Source: Streptomyces sp. GS7 | Lineage (GTDB): Bacteria > Actinomycetota > Actinomycetes > Streptomycetales > Streptomycetaceae | Reading direction: 5' to 3' | Assembly (NCBI RefSeq): GCF_009834125.1 | Contig: NZ_CP047146.1 | Location: 1,357,501 to 1,421,500 of the forward strand | DNA: 64,000 nucleotides | Shown here: piece after piece, positions 25,105 to 34,247 of the stretch | How the letters are laid out: every line of letters starts with the position of its first letter | Position numbering within the stretch: position 1 is the first letter of the stretch | Made by a program: the position numbers and the translations under genes | The notes under the pieces: model-generated | What the model saw: the letters and a program-made list of their open reading frames with translations, nothing else | The model's database searches: none | What the model was told of the DNA's origin: nothing

Positions 25105-28100
25105 CTACTTCTTGGGAAGGTGCACTTTGGGGTTCTTCTTCCCCTTGTTGTTCCCGTACGCGACGATGTCGATCGTCTCTCCGCCAGACGTCGACTTCGG
25201 CCGCCACGAGATGATGGTCTTGTCCTCGAGCAGGTAGCTCTCACGGCCTCCGATGTCCGGAATCCGTTCGCCGTCCTTGGCCCACCGATCAAAGGCGGCG
25301 CGCATCTCTTCAGGGGTTTCTATCTCCCTGACGTGCTTCTGCTTCTTGCTCCGAGGCAGGTCGTTGAACTCGGACGCCCACTTGCAGCCGGAGTTGTGGA
25401 CCAGAACCGCAGAATCCCCGGCCATCGTGTAGAAGGTGTGGATGCCGTTGACGGTGAGGTTGTAGACCTTCTGAGGTGCGGTCCACGCCCTGGTCGCCGT
25501 GACCTTTACCCAGGTGCCGGACGAGGTGCGGAGCATCGAGCCCGGCTTGAGCTCACCAGCGGCGACCCAGCTCTGCTGGTCCGCCAGCCAGAAGGGGTGG
25601 CCCTCGGTCGCAGTGATCTTGCCGCCGCCGGTGTTCACAGTCAGCTCGACCAGGCGCTTGGTGCCGTTGCCGACGATGACGTCGTCAACGGGCCGCGCTT
25701 CGGTCCTCCCCGTTGTGGGGTCGGTGGACAGGACCCTGTCGCCGACCTTGATGTCCTTGATCTGCTTGGTGGTCCGATCCGCCATCACCACCGGCGTTTC
25801 GGGGGTGAAGCTGTTCACCGGGCACGGCGGGGCCCACTTGCGGCCACTGCTGAAGAGCTTCTTGAAGAAGCCCAGGATCTTCTTGCCGCCCTTTGCGGTC
25901 TTGCCCGCGTTGACGACACCGGCCCCAGGCGCGATTCCCGCGCAGGACATCGCGGCGTCGACGTACTGCTTCTCCGCGCCGTACCAGCCGCAGTTGGCCC
26001 CATTGGCCGCGTTGCTGACGACCGGGATGTTGGTGCTGCCGAGGCCGTCGAGGAGCAGGTGACCGCCGTCCTTGGCGAACTGCCCCCAGTCGATCTTGCC
26101 CTCTTGCGCGAGGAACTCCTCGCGCAGGCGATCGAGCTGGTCCAGTTCGTCCTGCTCCTTCCGCTCCTCCTCGTCTCCGAGCCTCTTGCGCTCTTCCTCG
26201 GCCTCCTTCATCCGCTTCTCGATGGCGACGGCCATGGCCTCACCGGCCGCCTTGTCCGCCGCGGCGGCATCCTTGCCCGCTGCTTCGGCCGAGGCGCGGG
26301 CCGCGTTGGCAGCCGCCCATGCCTCGTCGGCGGAGTTGCGGGCTGCGGCAGCGGAGTGCTCGGCCCTGGTAGCGGAGACCTCCGCGTCAAGGGCGGCACG
26401 GTCGGCGTCGGCCGCAGCGGCACGGGCCTTGCGCGCAGACTCGGCAGCCTGCTTGGCGGACGCCTCGGCCCGCTCGGCGGACTTACGGGCGTCGGCAGCG
26501 TACTGCTCGGCGCGGTCGGCCGACTCCTTGGCCTGGCGCTTGTACTCGTTCGCCTTGTCGGCGGCGTTACGAGCGCGCTCGTAGTGCTCGTAAGCCTTGT
26601 GCGCGTTCTCCTGTGCGGTCGCCGCGACCCCGGCGGCCTGAGCGATCAGGCGCTCGATCTGTGCGGCGTGGGTGGCGGCGAGATTGTCCTTGCGGGCCGC
26701 CATGTACTGTCCGGTATGGAGGAAGTCGTGCAGCAGGTGCGGCGGACCCTCCAGCGCAATCTGTGCCGCGGCCTTGACCTCCGGACCACCACTGCTTACC
26801 AGCCGTAGCGCGGCAATCCGTTCATCAGCCGCCCGGGCCTTGTACTGGCCCTCGTTGAGGAATTCCAGCAGTCTCTCGGGAGAACCGTCGTCCAGAGCCG
26901 CCTTGGCGGCCTCCTGAACCTGCTTTCCACCCGAGCTGTGCAAACGCAGTGCCTTGATCCGGTACTCACCGTTCGCGGCCTTGTGCTGACCGTTGGTCAG
27001 GAACTCGCGGATCGTCTTGGCGTCACCCTTGAGCGCTTTCTCGGCTGCCTGCCGGACACCGGCGTTCAGACCCTCATCCGCCAGGCGCTCGACACGCTCA
27101 CGCTCGTCCTGCTGAGCCGCCCGCTTCCAGCCTGACCTGACGTAGTCCCGAATCACCTCGTCCGAACCCGCCAGCGCGGCCTCAGCAGCGGCCTCGCCCC
27201 ACGGAGCACCGGTCCGCATCGCCAACAGCGCGACCTTGCGCCCCTGAGCCGCCACCTGCTTCACATCAGCATCGGACTTGGCTGCCTCGGCGGCCAGGCG
27301 GGACGCTTCCGCGTCGAGCTCCTTGGCCTCCTTGACCGCGCCGGCCTGGTCGGCTTTGCGCTGGTCGTCCTCGGCCTTGAGGTCCTTGGCCTGCTCGATC
27401 GCTTCGGCAGTGCGGGTCTTGAGATCCTCCTCCTCGCTCTTGCGTGCCAGTTCGTGTGTCTTGCGCGCCTGGTTTACGGCGTTGGTTGCCTCAATTGCCG
27501 CTTCGTTGGCGGCCTTGGCGTGAGCTGCGGCCTTGTCGGCCTGCTTGTTCGACTCACCCGCATGCTTGGCCGCATCTTCGGCCGCGTCGGCCGCCTTGTT
27601 GGCATGCCGCGCAGCCGAGTTGGCCGCATCGCGGGCCGCGGACGCCTCGTTCGCGGCCTGACGCGCAAGCCCCGAGGAGACCCGGGCTGCCCGGTTGGCC
27701 TCGGCGGCATGTCGCTTGGCCTGATTGGCAGCGGCCCGGGCCTCAGCCGAGTCCGCACCGGCTGCGTCAGCGAAGCCGCTCGCCTCGCTCGCAGCCGTGG
27801 CCGCTGCGTCCGCGTTCGCGCCGGCACCGGCCGCCGCGTCGGCCGCCCGACCTGCCTCCGTTGCCGCAGTGCGCGCGTGATCGGCAGCCTCGGCAGCCTT
27901 CTCCGCGCCCTTCGCTGCGTCGCGGGCCCGCTGGGCCGCCTGCCGCGCAGCCGATGCCTGGGAAGCATCAGACGCTGCAGCGGCAGCGGCATTCTGCGCC
28001 CGGGCAGCCGCATTCGCCGCACCAGCCGCCGCAGCAGCCGCCCGGGAGGCGGCGTTGGCGGCGACCCGAGCCGAGGCATTGGCAGAGCGGGCCGCGCTGA

Positions 28101-29052
28101 TCGCCTGCTGCGCCGCACGTGCCGCGCCCTTGGCCGCCTGGGCGGCACGGTTGGCGGCGGCGGCCGCCTTCAGCGAGTCCTTACGCGTCGCTTCCGTCTC
28201 CCGCTTGGCCTCCTCCGCGGCCTCCTTGGCCAGCTTCGAAGCCGTCACCGCACGGTCCGACGCCTCCTTGGCCGCCTCGGTCTCGCGCTTCGCCCGGTCG
28301 CCGGCCTCCTTGGCCTGCTGCGCCAGCTGCTCAACGGTGGTGCGCTCCTGATCCCGGCTCTGCGCAACGTCCTGGCCGACATCCAGGAATTCCTTGATGT
28401 CCGCGGCGGATCCGCCCAGAGCGACCTTGGCTGCCTCCTTCGTCGCCGGGCCGCCCTCGTTCAGCAGGCGCAGAACCTGAACCCGATTGTCCGCCTGTTC
28501 GGCGGAGTGCCGGGTCTTGTGCAGAAACTTGCGTACGTCGTCTGGAGAGCCGTTCAGCGCGGCCTTACCGGCCTGCTGGACGTATCGGTCGCCACTGCCG
28601 ATGATTTGGAGAGCCTGAGTCCGCTGGTCCGCCTCAAGCGGCTTTTCCCAGCCGTCCTTCAGGAAGTTCGCCAAATCCTCTGGGGACCCGGACAGTGCCT
28701 TTGTGGCTGCACCGCGAACATTGACGCCTCCCAGGGAGACCATCCGCAACGCGTCGATACGGTTGTCCTGGGCCTCAGCGCGTACCTGCTCGTTCTCCAG
28801 GAAACGCTTCACATCCGCGTCAGTGCCCAACAAGGCTGCTTCCGCAGCCGCCTTGACGCCCGCCCCGCCGTCTTTCCAGAACCGTACGACGCGACCACGG
28901 TCAGTCACCGGCACAGGACTGCCGTCGTCGCCCCCCTCCACGCCTGCGGCATTAGCGGGGCTCGTCCCGACTATACCCGCGACGAGTGCCAGCGGCAGCA
29001 CGCCCGCGCACATGGCGCGTAGGCCGTGATGCCGCTTCCTTCTCGCTCTCAC
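25105..29052 (-). CDS. Giant secreted polymorphic toxin: ALF repeats, Ala-rich coiled coil, HINT, C-terminal toxin
   Basis: Predicted 1,315 residues from GTG 29052 with AAGGA eight bases upstream. Order: signal peptide (1-36, ending SPANA); ALF-type helical repeats (~50-225, units such as AALLGTDADVKRFLENEQ and AALNGSPDDVRKFL); a very Ala-rich coiled coil (~235-610); more ALF repeats (~640-810, e.g. TIREFLTNGQHKAA); a second Ala-rich coiled coil (~815-1010); a linker with DGLGSTNIPVVSNAANG; a HINT domain (~1077-1223: CPVNSFTPETPVVM, EGHPFWLADQ, VLVHNSGC); and a 92-residue C-terminal toxin domain (1224-1315). HINT domains of this type release the toxin by cleavage after the His-Asn. The toxin domain has ESYLLEDKTIISWRPKS and SGGETIDIVAYG; it may be an RNase of BECR type but I cannot assign a family. 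Confidence 0.85.
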   Translation of the reverse strand: MRARRKRHHGLRAMCAGVLPLALVAGIVGTSPANAAGVEGGDDGSPVPVTDRGRVVRFWKDGGAGVKAAAEAALLGTDADVKRFLENEQVRAEAQDNRIDALRMVSLGGVNVRGAATKALSGSPEDLANFLKDGWEKPLEADQRTQALQIIGSGDRYVQQAGKAALNGSPDDVRKFLHKTRHSAEQADNRVQVLRLLNEGGPATKEAAKVALGGSAADIKEFLDVGQDVAQSRDQERTTVEQLAQQAKEAGDRAKRETEAAKEASDRAVTASKLAKEAAEEAKRETEATRKDSLKAAAAANRAAQAAKGAARAAQQAISAARSANASARVAANAASRAAAAAAGAANAAARAQNAAAAAASDASQASAARQAAQRARDAAKGAEKAAEAADHARTAATEAGRAADAAAGAGANADAAATAASEASGFADAAGADSAEARAAANQAKRHAAEANRAARVSSGLARQAANEASAARDAANSAARHANKAADAAEDAAKHAGESNKQADKAAAHAKAANEAAIEATNAVNQARKTHELARKSEEEDLKTRTAEAIEQAKDLKAEDDQRKADQAGAVKEAKELDAEASRLAAEAAKSDADVKQVAAQGRKVALLAMRTGAPWGEAAAEAALAGSDEVIRDYVRSGWKRAAQQDERERVERLADEGLNAGVRQAAEKALKGDAKTIREFLTNGQHKAANGEYRIKALRLHSSGGKQVQEAAKAALDDGSPERLLEFLNEGQYKARAADERIAALRLVSSGGPEVKAAAQIALEGPPHLLHDFLHTGQYMAARKDNLAATHAAQIERLIAQAAGVAATAQENAHKAYEHYERARNAADKANEYKRQAKESADRAEQYAADARKSAERAEASAKQAAESARKARAAAADADRAALDAEVSATRAEHSAAAARNSADEAWAAANAARASAEAAGKDAAAADKAAGEAMAVAIEKRMKEAEEERKRLGDEEERKEQDELDQLDRLREEFLAQEGKIDWGQFAKDGGHLLLDGLGSTNIPVVSNAANGANCGWYGAEKQYVDAAMSCAGIAPGAGVVNAGKTAKGGKKILGFFKKLFSSGRKWAPPCPVNSFTPETPVVMADRTTKQIKDIKVGDRVLSTDPTTGRTEARPVDDVIVGNGTKRLVELTVNTGGGKITATEGHPFWLADQQSWVAAGELKPGSMLRTSSGTWVKVTATRAWTAPQKVYNLTVNGIHTFYTMAGDSAVLVHNSGCKWASEFNDLPRSKKQKHVREIETPEEMRAAFDRWAKDGERIPDIGGRESYLLEDKTIISWRPKSTSGGETIDIVAYGNNKGKKNPKVHLPKK

Positions 29053-29375
29053 TGCGCAAATCCTTCGTGCTAGTTATGCGTTGCATATGGTCGAAGCGGT
29101 GAGCATAGCTTCTGCAATCCACGGGTAAAGGAGGGGTATCGAGTGTGCATCGCGGCGGGGGTTGTCTACACCCGGAGATGCGTCCTCATCTGCCGTGCCG
29201 GACAGGGTGAACCATCGAGGGTTGTACAGCGTCCCGACGTCGTGTCCGATTTGTTATTCAGCGGGCTCTATTTACTCTCCGAGTTCCTTGGGTGATACGT
29301 TCGCGGCTGCCCTTCGGGCCGAATCTCTCCTGCGGCAGGTTGTTCCGGCCGCCACGCATCTGGAAGGAACCTCTG
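29053..29375. other. Divergent promoter region between toxin and secreted-protein genes
   Basis: About 320 bases, noticeably A/T-richer than the surroundings (for example around 29240-29290), separating the minus-strand toxin from the plus-strand secreted series. It should hold both promoters. No gene is seen. Confidence 0.45.
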
Positions 29376-29906
29376 GTGATACTTCGCGCGCGCAAGACGC
29401 TGATCGCTGGCGTTTTTGGTGCCACCACGGCCATCGCGGGGGTTTCCACCCTCGCCGTTGCCCAGGCCGCCCCGCGGCCCGCGAACGGTGCCGCCCAGGC
29501 GGCCGCCGGCGAGCTTCCGCCGCCCGCGATCGAGGACTTCGAGTACCCAGGTGCAGACAAGATCCTCAAGGAAAAGGGCATCAAGCTCCTCAAGGGCGAT
29601 GGTCACATTCTCCTGACCGAATGCTCCGCGAACAATTGGAAGATCAAGGTCGAGGCCAGCAAGGACTTCGACACGATCTTCCACTGCTTCAAGGTCACCG
29701 GAGCGAAGGGGTACGTCACCCTGGAGGTCCCCGACGTGAGCGGTATCTGGACCGAGAACCAGGTCGTCAAGGCCACACTCACCTCCAACGGCAAGAAGCA
29801 GACCGTCGTCACCAATGAAGGCCCGCACCAGGTAAAGCCCGTTGGCGCAGCTGACAAGGACAACGACTACAAGCAGGCCGATCTGCTTGAGCTCCGCGTC
29901 GGCTGA
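29376..29906 (+). CDS. Small secreted protein opening the secreted-protein series
   Basis: Predicted 176 residues from GTG 29376, chosen because GGAAGGA lies eight bases upstream. A signal peptide covers residues 1-32 (hydrophobic core GVFGATTAIAGVSTLAV, then AQA). The mature protein has two Cys, in LTECSANNW and IFHCFKV, about 25 residues apart, which probably form a disulphide, and a beta-rich pattern (GYVTLEVPDVSG, VVKATLTSNGKK). No domain is recognised. It is followed about 100 bases later by an FG-GAP-like fragment and then by the trypsin-fold genes on the same strand, so it may share their extracellular role. Confidence 0.65.
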   Translation: MILRARKTLIAGVFGATTAIAGVSTLAVAQAAPRPANGAAQAAAGELPPPAIEDFEYPGADKILKEKGIKLLKGDGHILLTECSANNWKIKVEASKDFDTIFHCFKVTGAKGYVTLEVPDVSGIWTENQVVKATLTSNGKKQTVVTNEGPHQVKPVGAADKDNDYKQADLLELRVG

Positions 29907-30012
29907 TCGAATCGCTCAAAAGCTCCCATTGTTTCGACACATAAAGAGGCCGAAGCCGGCAGATAGATAGTGCTTCAAGGCCCTCTGATCGGGGGATGAC
30001 GGCTCCACAGCG

Positions 30013-30390
30013 ATGTACTCCGATACGGACATCAACGGTGTCCGCAAGGAGAGCCAACTGACCAAGGCCGACAACGGTTGGAAGAACGCCGTCCAGGTCA
30101 GTGCCGGTGAGTTCACCGGCAAGAAGACCTCCGACCTGCTCATCCGCTGGAGCGACGGACAGGCCCAGGTCTTCCCCGGTGTCGACACCGCCGGATACCA
30201 CGGCAGCCGGGTCACCATCCAGCCTGTCGGGTCCGCGTGGCGTAACTCCCGGACGCTGACGGTGGGTTCCCTCACGGCTCCCATCAACCGCCCGAACGGC
30301 ATCCTCGTCGGATGGACGACCGCATCCCTCAGCTACTACCCGGGCATCGACGCCAACGGCTCCCACGGCGAGGTTCAGCTCGTCGGCTGA
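30013..30390 (+). pseudogene. C-terminal fragment of a secreted WSDG/FG-GAP repeat protein
   Basis: The 125 residues from ATG 30013 match the repeat units at the C-terminus of the trypsin-fold proteins downstream: VSAGEFTGKKTSDLLIRWSDGQ followed by VFPGVDTAGYHG and a second unit ending YYPGIDANGSHGEVQLVG. The frame is open a few codons upstream (DDGSTAMYSD) to a stop near 29985, with no signal peptide and no protease domain. About two repeats remain. The close likeness of EFTGKKT.DL..RW.DG...YPGVD.AG.HGE to the end of the second trypsin-fold gene suggests a duplicate that lost its 5' part. A short expressed cytosolic protein is less likely. Confidence 0.6.
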
Positions 30391-30472
30391 GCCGAGCCGC
30401 TTCCTCGGTCGGCCCCTCGTTCCGGCGGTCGCCCCACTCTTAGACCACCCCCACCCCCCAAGGAAAAGAACC

Positions 30473-32350
30473 ATGTTCGGCCACGCTTCGCGCTCCCGAG
30501 CCCTGTTGCCCGCAGGGTTCCTCTCCGCTGTCGTCGGTGCCACCGCGCTCACCGTCGCCCCGGCCCACGCCGTCGTCGGTGATGCTGCCAAGGACGGCCA
30601 GTACTCGTTCACCGCGAAGCTCGACATCGGCGAGGGCAAGCGGAGCTGCTCCGGCACGCTCGTCGACGAGCAGTGGGTGCTCACAGCCGCCAGCTGCTTC
30701 GCAGACAACGGACAGTCTGTGAAGGCCGGAGCACCCCAGATGAAGTCCAAGGCGACCATCGGCCGCGCCGACCTCAGCACCGAGGCAGGGCAGGTGCGGG
30801 ACGTCGTCGAGCTCATCCCGCGTAACGACCGCGATCTCGTCATGGCCCGCCTCGCCGCACCCGTCCCCGACGTCGTGCCCGCGAACCTCGCCACCCATAC
30901 CCCCGCCAGTGGCGAAGAACTGCGTATCGCCGGGTACGGCCGCACCAAGGACGAGTGGGTTCCCGACCGTGTGCACTCCGGCACTTTCGGCGTCGACTCC
31001 GTGAAGGGCACCACCATCGCCGTCACCGGCAAGAACACCTCTGCTGTGTGCAAGGGCGACACCGGGGGGCCCGCTCTGCGCGCGCAGAACGGTCGCCAGG
31101 AGCTGGCCGCCGTCAGCAGCACCTCCTGGCAGGGGGGCTGCCTCGGCAGTGAGGACGAGGCCCGCAAGGGCGCCGTCGAGAGCCGCGTCGACGACATCAA
31201 CCACTGGATCCAGCAGGTCCGTTCGCTGCCCAAGCGCTATATGACAGCCACCGGTGACTTCGACGGCGACGGCAAGACCGACCTCGCGCTGCTCACCGAC
31301 TACGGTCAGTCCAAGGACGGGCGCAACCAGACCGCCCTGTGGGTGTACACCGCCAAGGGCGACGGCTTCGCCGAGCCGCGTACGGTCTGGGACAGCGGTT
31401 CCGACAGTTGGAACTGGGAGTCCGGCAAGCTGGTCGCCGGTGACTTCGACGGCGACGGCAACACCGACCTCGGTGTCCTGTACAACTACGGCAAGGAAAG
31501 CGACGGCCGCAACCGGACCGGCCTCTGGACCTTCACCAGCAGGGGCGACGCCGGCTTCGAGGCACCCCGAAAGGTGTGGGAGAGCGGCTCGGACAGCAGT
31601 TGGAGCAGTTGGAACTGGGAGTCCAGCAAGGTTGTCGCCGGCGACTTCAACGGCGACGGCAAGAGCGACCTCGCCGTCCTCTACAACTACGGCAAGACCT
31701 CCGACGGCCGTAACGAATCCGCCCTCATGACGTTCACCAGCATCGGTGACGGCTTCAACGAGCCGCGCAAGGTGTGGGAGAGCGGCAAGGACAGCTGGAA
31801 CTGGAACACCAGCAAGCTCGCTGCCGGCGACTTCAATGGCGACGGTAGGGCCGATCTGGCTGTGCTGTACGGCTATGGCAAGACCTCCGATGGTCGTAAC
31901 CACACCGCTCTGTGGATGTTCGACGGGAGCAAGGGCGGTTTCAACGCCCCCCGCATGGTGTGGGACAGCGGCAACGACAGCTGGAACTGGGACGCCAGCA
32001 AGCTCGCCGCTGGTGACTTCAATGGCGACGGTAGGGCCGATCTGGCTGTGCTGTACGGCTATGGCAAGACCTCCGATGGTCGTAACCACACCGCTCTGTG
32101 GATGTTCGACGGGAGCAAGGGCGGTTTCAACGCCCCCCGTACGGTGTGGGACAGCGGCAACGACAGCTGGAACTGGGACGCCAGCGAGCTGACCGCAGGC
32201 GACTTCAACGGCGATGGCAAGACCGACATCAGCGTCACGTACGACTACGGGCGAGGAGCGGACGGCCGCATCGAGACCGGCCTGTGGGCATTCACCAGCA
32301 AGGGCGACGGCGTCGACGCGCCGCGCAAGGTCTGGAGCAACAGCCTCTAG
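30473..32350 (+). CDS. Secreted trypsin-fold pseudoprotease with FG-GAP/VCBS repeats
   Basis: Predicted 625 residues from ATG 30473 with AAGGA upstream. Signal peptide 1-33 (APAHA). Residues ~36-245 form an S1-type domain, but two of three catalytic residues are changed: the His site reads TAASC (Ser74) and the nucleophile site CKGDTGGP (Thr197). The Asp site is kept (DLVMARL, Asp121). Cys pairs around both sites remain, so the fold should be intact. Residues ~255-625 are six ~62-residue FG-GAP/VCBS-like units with GDFDGDGKTDLA or GDFNGDGRADLA calcium-binding loops, YGKTSDGRN and W(D/E)SG(N/S)DSWNW. Two units are almost identical at DNA level. It may bind glycan or protein rather than cut it. 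Confidence 0.85.
   Translation: MFGHASRSRALLPAGFLSAVVGATALTVAPAHAVVGDAAKDGQYSFTAKLDIGEGKRSCSGTLVDEQWVLTAASCFADNGQSVKAGAPQMKSKATIGRADLSTEAGQVRDVVELIPRNDRDLVMARLAAPVPDVVPANLATHTPASGEELRIAGYGRTKDEWVPDRVHSGTFGVDSVKGTTIAVTGKNTSAVCKGDTGGPALRAQNGRQELAAVSSTSWQGGCLGSEDEARKGAVESRVDDINHWIQQVRSLPKRYMTATGDFDGDGKTDLALLTDYGQSKDGRNQTALWVYTAKGDGFAEPRTVWDSGSDSWNWESGKLVAGDFDGDGNTDLGVLYNYGKESDGRNRTGLWTFTSRGDAGFEAPRKVWESGSDSSWSSWNWESSKVVAGDFNGDGKSDLAVLYNYGKTSDGRNESALMTFTSIGDGFNEPRKVWESGKDSWNWNTSKLAAGDFNGDGRADLAVLYGYGKTSDGRNHTALWMFDGSKGGFNAPRMVWDSGNDSWNWDASKLAAGDFNGDGRADLAVLYGYGKTSDGRNHTALWMFDGSKGGFNAPRTVWDSGNDSWNWDASELTAGDFNGDGKTDISVTYDYGRGADGRIETGLWAFTSKGDGVDAPRKVWSNSL
31829..32139 (+). repeat. Near-identical 186-bp repeat inside the FG-GAP region
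   Basis: The ~125 bases from 31829 recur exactly from 32015, an offset of 186 bases or 62 codons, equal to one repeat unit of the protein. Other units of the same protein have diverged, so this duplication is recent or maintained by gene conversion. Confidence 0.85.
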
Positions 32351-32437
32351 CGCGGTCGCGCATGCGTGGCCGGGCGTGAGCCGCGTAGGCCCTGACCAGG
32401 ACTTGTCGACCACCCCTCAGATGACTTAGGGAGAGAA

Positions 32438-34054
32438 ATGCTCAGCAGACGTCCGCGCGCAGCGTGGATGACCGGAATCCTTACCACCGCGATAGCCGCC
32501 GGTGTCCTGACCGCCACCCCGGCGAATGCCGTGGCCGGGGAAGCGGCCAAGGACAGTACGTACGGGTTCGCCGCGAAGCTCGATATCGGTGACGGTAAGC
32601 GCAGTTGCTCTGGCGCGCTGGTGGACAAGCAGTGGGTGCTGACCGCCAGCAGCTGCTTCGCTGAAGACCCGGACAAGGGCTTCAAGGTTGCCGAGGGCGC
32701 TCCCCAGTGGAAGACCACTGCCACCGTAGGCCGCGCCGACCTCACGCAATCGACCGGCAGTGTGACCGATGTCGTAGAGCTCGTCCCCTATGAGGGCCGC
32801 GACCTGGTGATGGCGAAGCTGGCGAAGCCGGTCACCGGCATCACGCCTGTCTCCATCGCCACCTCCGCGCCCGCGCCGGGTGAGGAGGTGAAGGTCGGGG
32901 GCTTCGGCCGCAGCAAGTCCGTGTGGGTTCCCAACCGCATGCGCAGTGTCGTGTTCGCCGTGGACTCGGTGCAGGACGGCTCGATCGGCATCAGCCCCAA
33001 GACTCCCGCGGACGGTGCTGTCTGCAAGGGCGACACTGGCGGTCCTGCGCTGCGGGAGGCGGACGGCAAGGTCGAGCTGGTCGGTATCAACAGCACGTCC
33101 TGGCAGGGCGGTTGTCTGGGTACTGATCCGTCCGAGATGCGTAAGGGCGCGGTTGACACCCGTGTCGATAGCCTCGGCACCTGGGTGCAAAAGGTCAGTT
33201 ATCGCGACGTCCTCCCCAAGGCGCCCTGGAGCCAGGCGACTCATATCGCCTCGGGGTACTTCACCGGTGGCTCGGCCGGCGGCAAGCGGCACATGGACAT
33301 GATCGTCCGCTGGTCCGACTCCGAGGTCACGCTCTACCAGGGCGGGGAGGACAAGGATCCGTCCCATCCCTTCGTCGCCGAGTACCAGCTGGGCAAACCG
33401 CTGCGCCAGGACCCGAAGACCAACTGGCAGTACGTCAAGGAGATGACGGGCGCCAGCGCCGGCGATGGTACGGACGGGCTGGTGGTGCGCTGGGTCGACA
33501 GTGAGATGACGCAGTACACCCACGTGGACACCAAGGGCTTCCACAGCGAGAAGAAGCTCGTTGCACCGGTCAAGAACGGCCCGTGGACGCACGCCAAGCA
33601 GATGACCGCCGGCCGGTACACGGCCAATGCGCTGCGCGATGACCTCATCGTCGTCTGGGACGACGGGCGGGTCACGCTGCACCCCGATCTGAACACCAAC
33701 GGCCTGGCGGACAAGGCGAAGAAGACGCTGGTCCAAAAGAACACGACATGGCCCTACGCCACGCAGATCGCCGCCGGTGAGTTCACCGGGAAGAAGACCG
33801 CGGATCTGTTCGTGCGCTGGGTCGACGGTGAGACCACCATCTACCCCGGTGTCGACGCGGCGGGACTCCACGGTGAGATCAAGATCAAGCCGAAGGACTC
33901 CTACATGACCCACGCCTCGGTCCTCACCGTCGGTGCTTTCGTGGCCAACCAGGTCCCGAACGACCTCTTGGTCCGCTGGGAGAACGGCAAGGTCACCATG
34001 TTCCCGGCCGTCGACGCGGCCGGACTCCACAATGAATTCAGGGTCGCTCCATAG
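32438..34054 (+). CDS. Second secreted trypsin-fold pseudoprotease with WSDG repeats
   Basis: Predicted 538 residues from ATG 32438 with GGGAG five bases upstream. Signal peptide 1-31 (PANA). The S1-type domain (~35-250) is a close paralogue of the one upstream and has the same changes: TASSC (Ser72 for His) and CKGDTGGP (Thr200 for Ser), with Asp122 kept (DLVMAKL). The C-terminal half differs: instead of GDGKTD calcium loops it carries four or five ~48-residue units of the pattern DLIVRWSDxxVTLY..GxD..GLHxE (MIVRWSDSEVTLY, DLFVRWVDGETTIYPGVD, DLLVRWENGKVTMFPAVD). The same unit is in the fragment at 30013 and in the active protease at 36145. Probably an extracellular binding protein. Confidence 0.85.
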   Translation: MLSRRPRAAWMTGILTTAIAAGVLTATPANAVAGEAAKDSTYGFAAKLDIGDGKRSCSGALVDKQWVLTASSCFAEDPDKGFKVAEGAPQWKTTATVGRADLTQSTGSVTDVVELVPYEGRDLVMAKLAKPVTGITPVSIATSAPAPGEEVKVGGFGRSKSVWVPNRMRSVVFAVDSVQDGSIGISPKTPADGAVCKGDTGGPALREADGKVELVGINSTSWQGGCLGTDPSEMRKGAVDTRVDSLGTWVQKVSYRDVLPKAPWSQATHIASGYFTGGSAGGKRHMDMIVRWSDSEVTLYQGGEDKDPSHPFVAEYQLGKPLRQDPKTNWQYVKEMTGASAGDGTDGLVVRWVDSEMTQYTHVDTKGFHSEKKLVAPVKNGPWTHAKQMTAGRYTANALRDDLIVVWDDGRVTLHPDLNTNGLADKAKKTLVQKNTTWPYATQIAAGEFTGKKTADLFVRWVDGETTIYPGVDAAGLHGEIKIKPKDSYMTHASVLTVGAFVANQVPNDLLVRWENGKVTMFPAVDAAGLHNEFRVAP

Positions 34055-34091
34055 TGAATTCACGTGGATCGAACCGGGAGTTGTGAGATCT

Positions 34092-34125
34092 GGTCGGTCG
34101 GCCTGGCATAGCGGGCCGGCCGACC
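34092..34125 (+). terminator. Hairpin after the second pseudoprotease gene
   Basis: Twelve-base arms (34092-34103 and 34114-34125) pair with one mismatch around a ten-base loop, 38 bases after the stop codon. No T-run follows. Confidence 0.6.
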
Positions 34126-34247
34126 GGATCCTCCGGGCCGGTGTCGTATGGCGCCGGCCTCCGCCTCGTTGCCTCCTGCGCGTCCTTCCTGGCCCCTTTC
34201 CCTCTTGCCCCGCCTTGTAGCTCCTTGACGTCGAGGATCCGCTTACC

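Noticed and set aside
29809..31233. 474-codon minus-strand frame opposite the first pseudoprotease
   Set aside because: Antisense to a gene with a clear signal peptide and repeats; Ser/Pro/Arg-rich with no motif.
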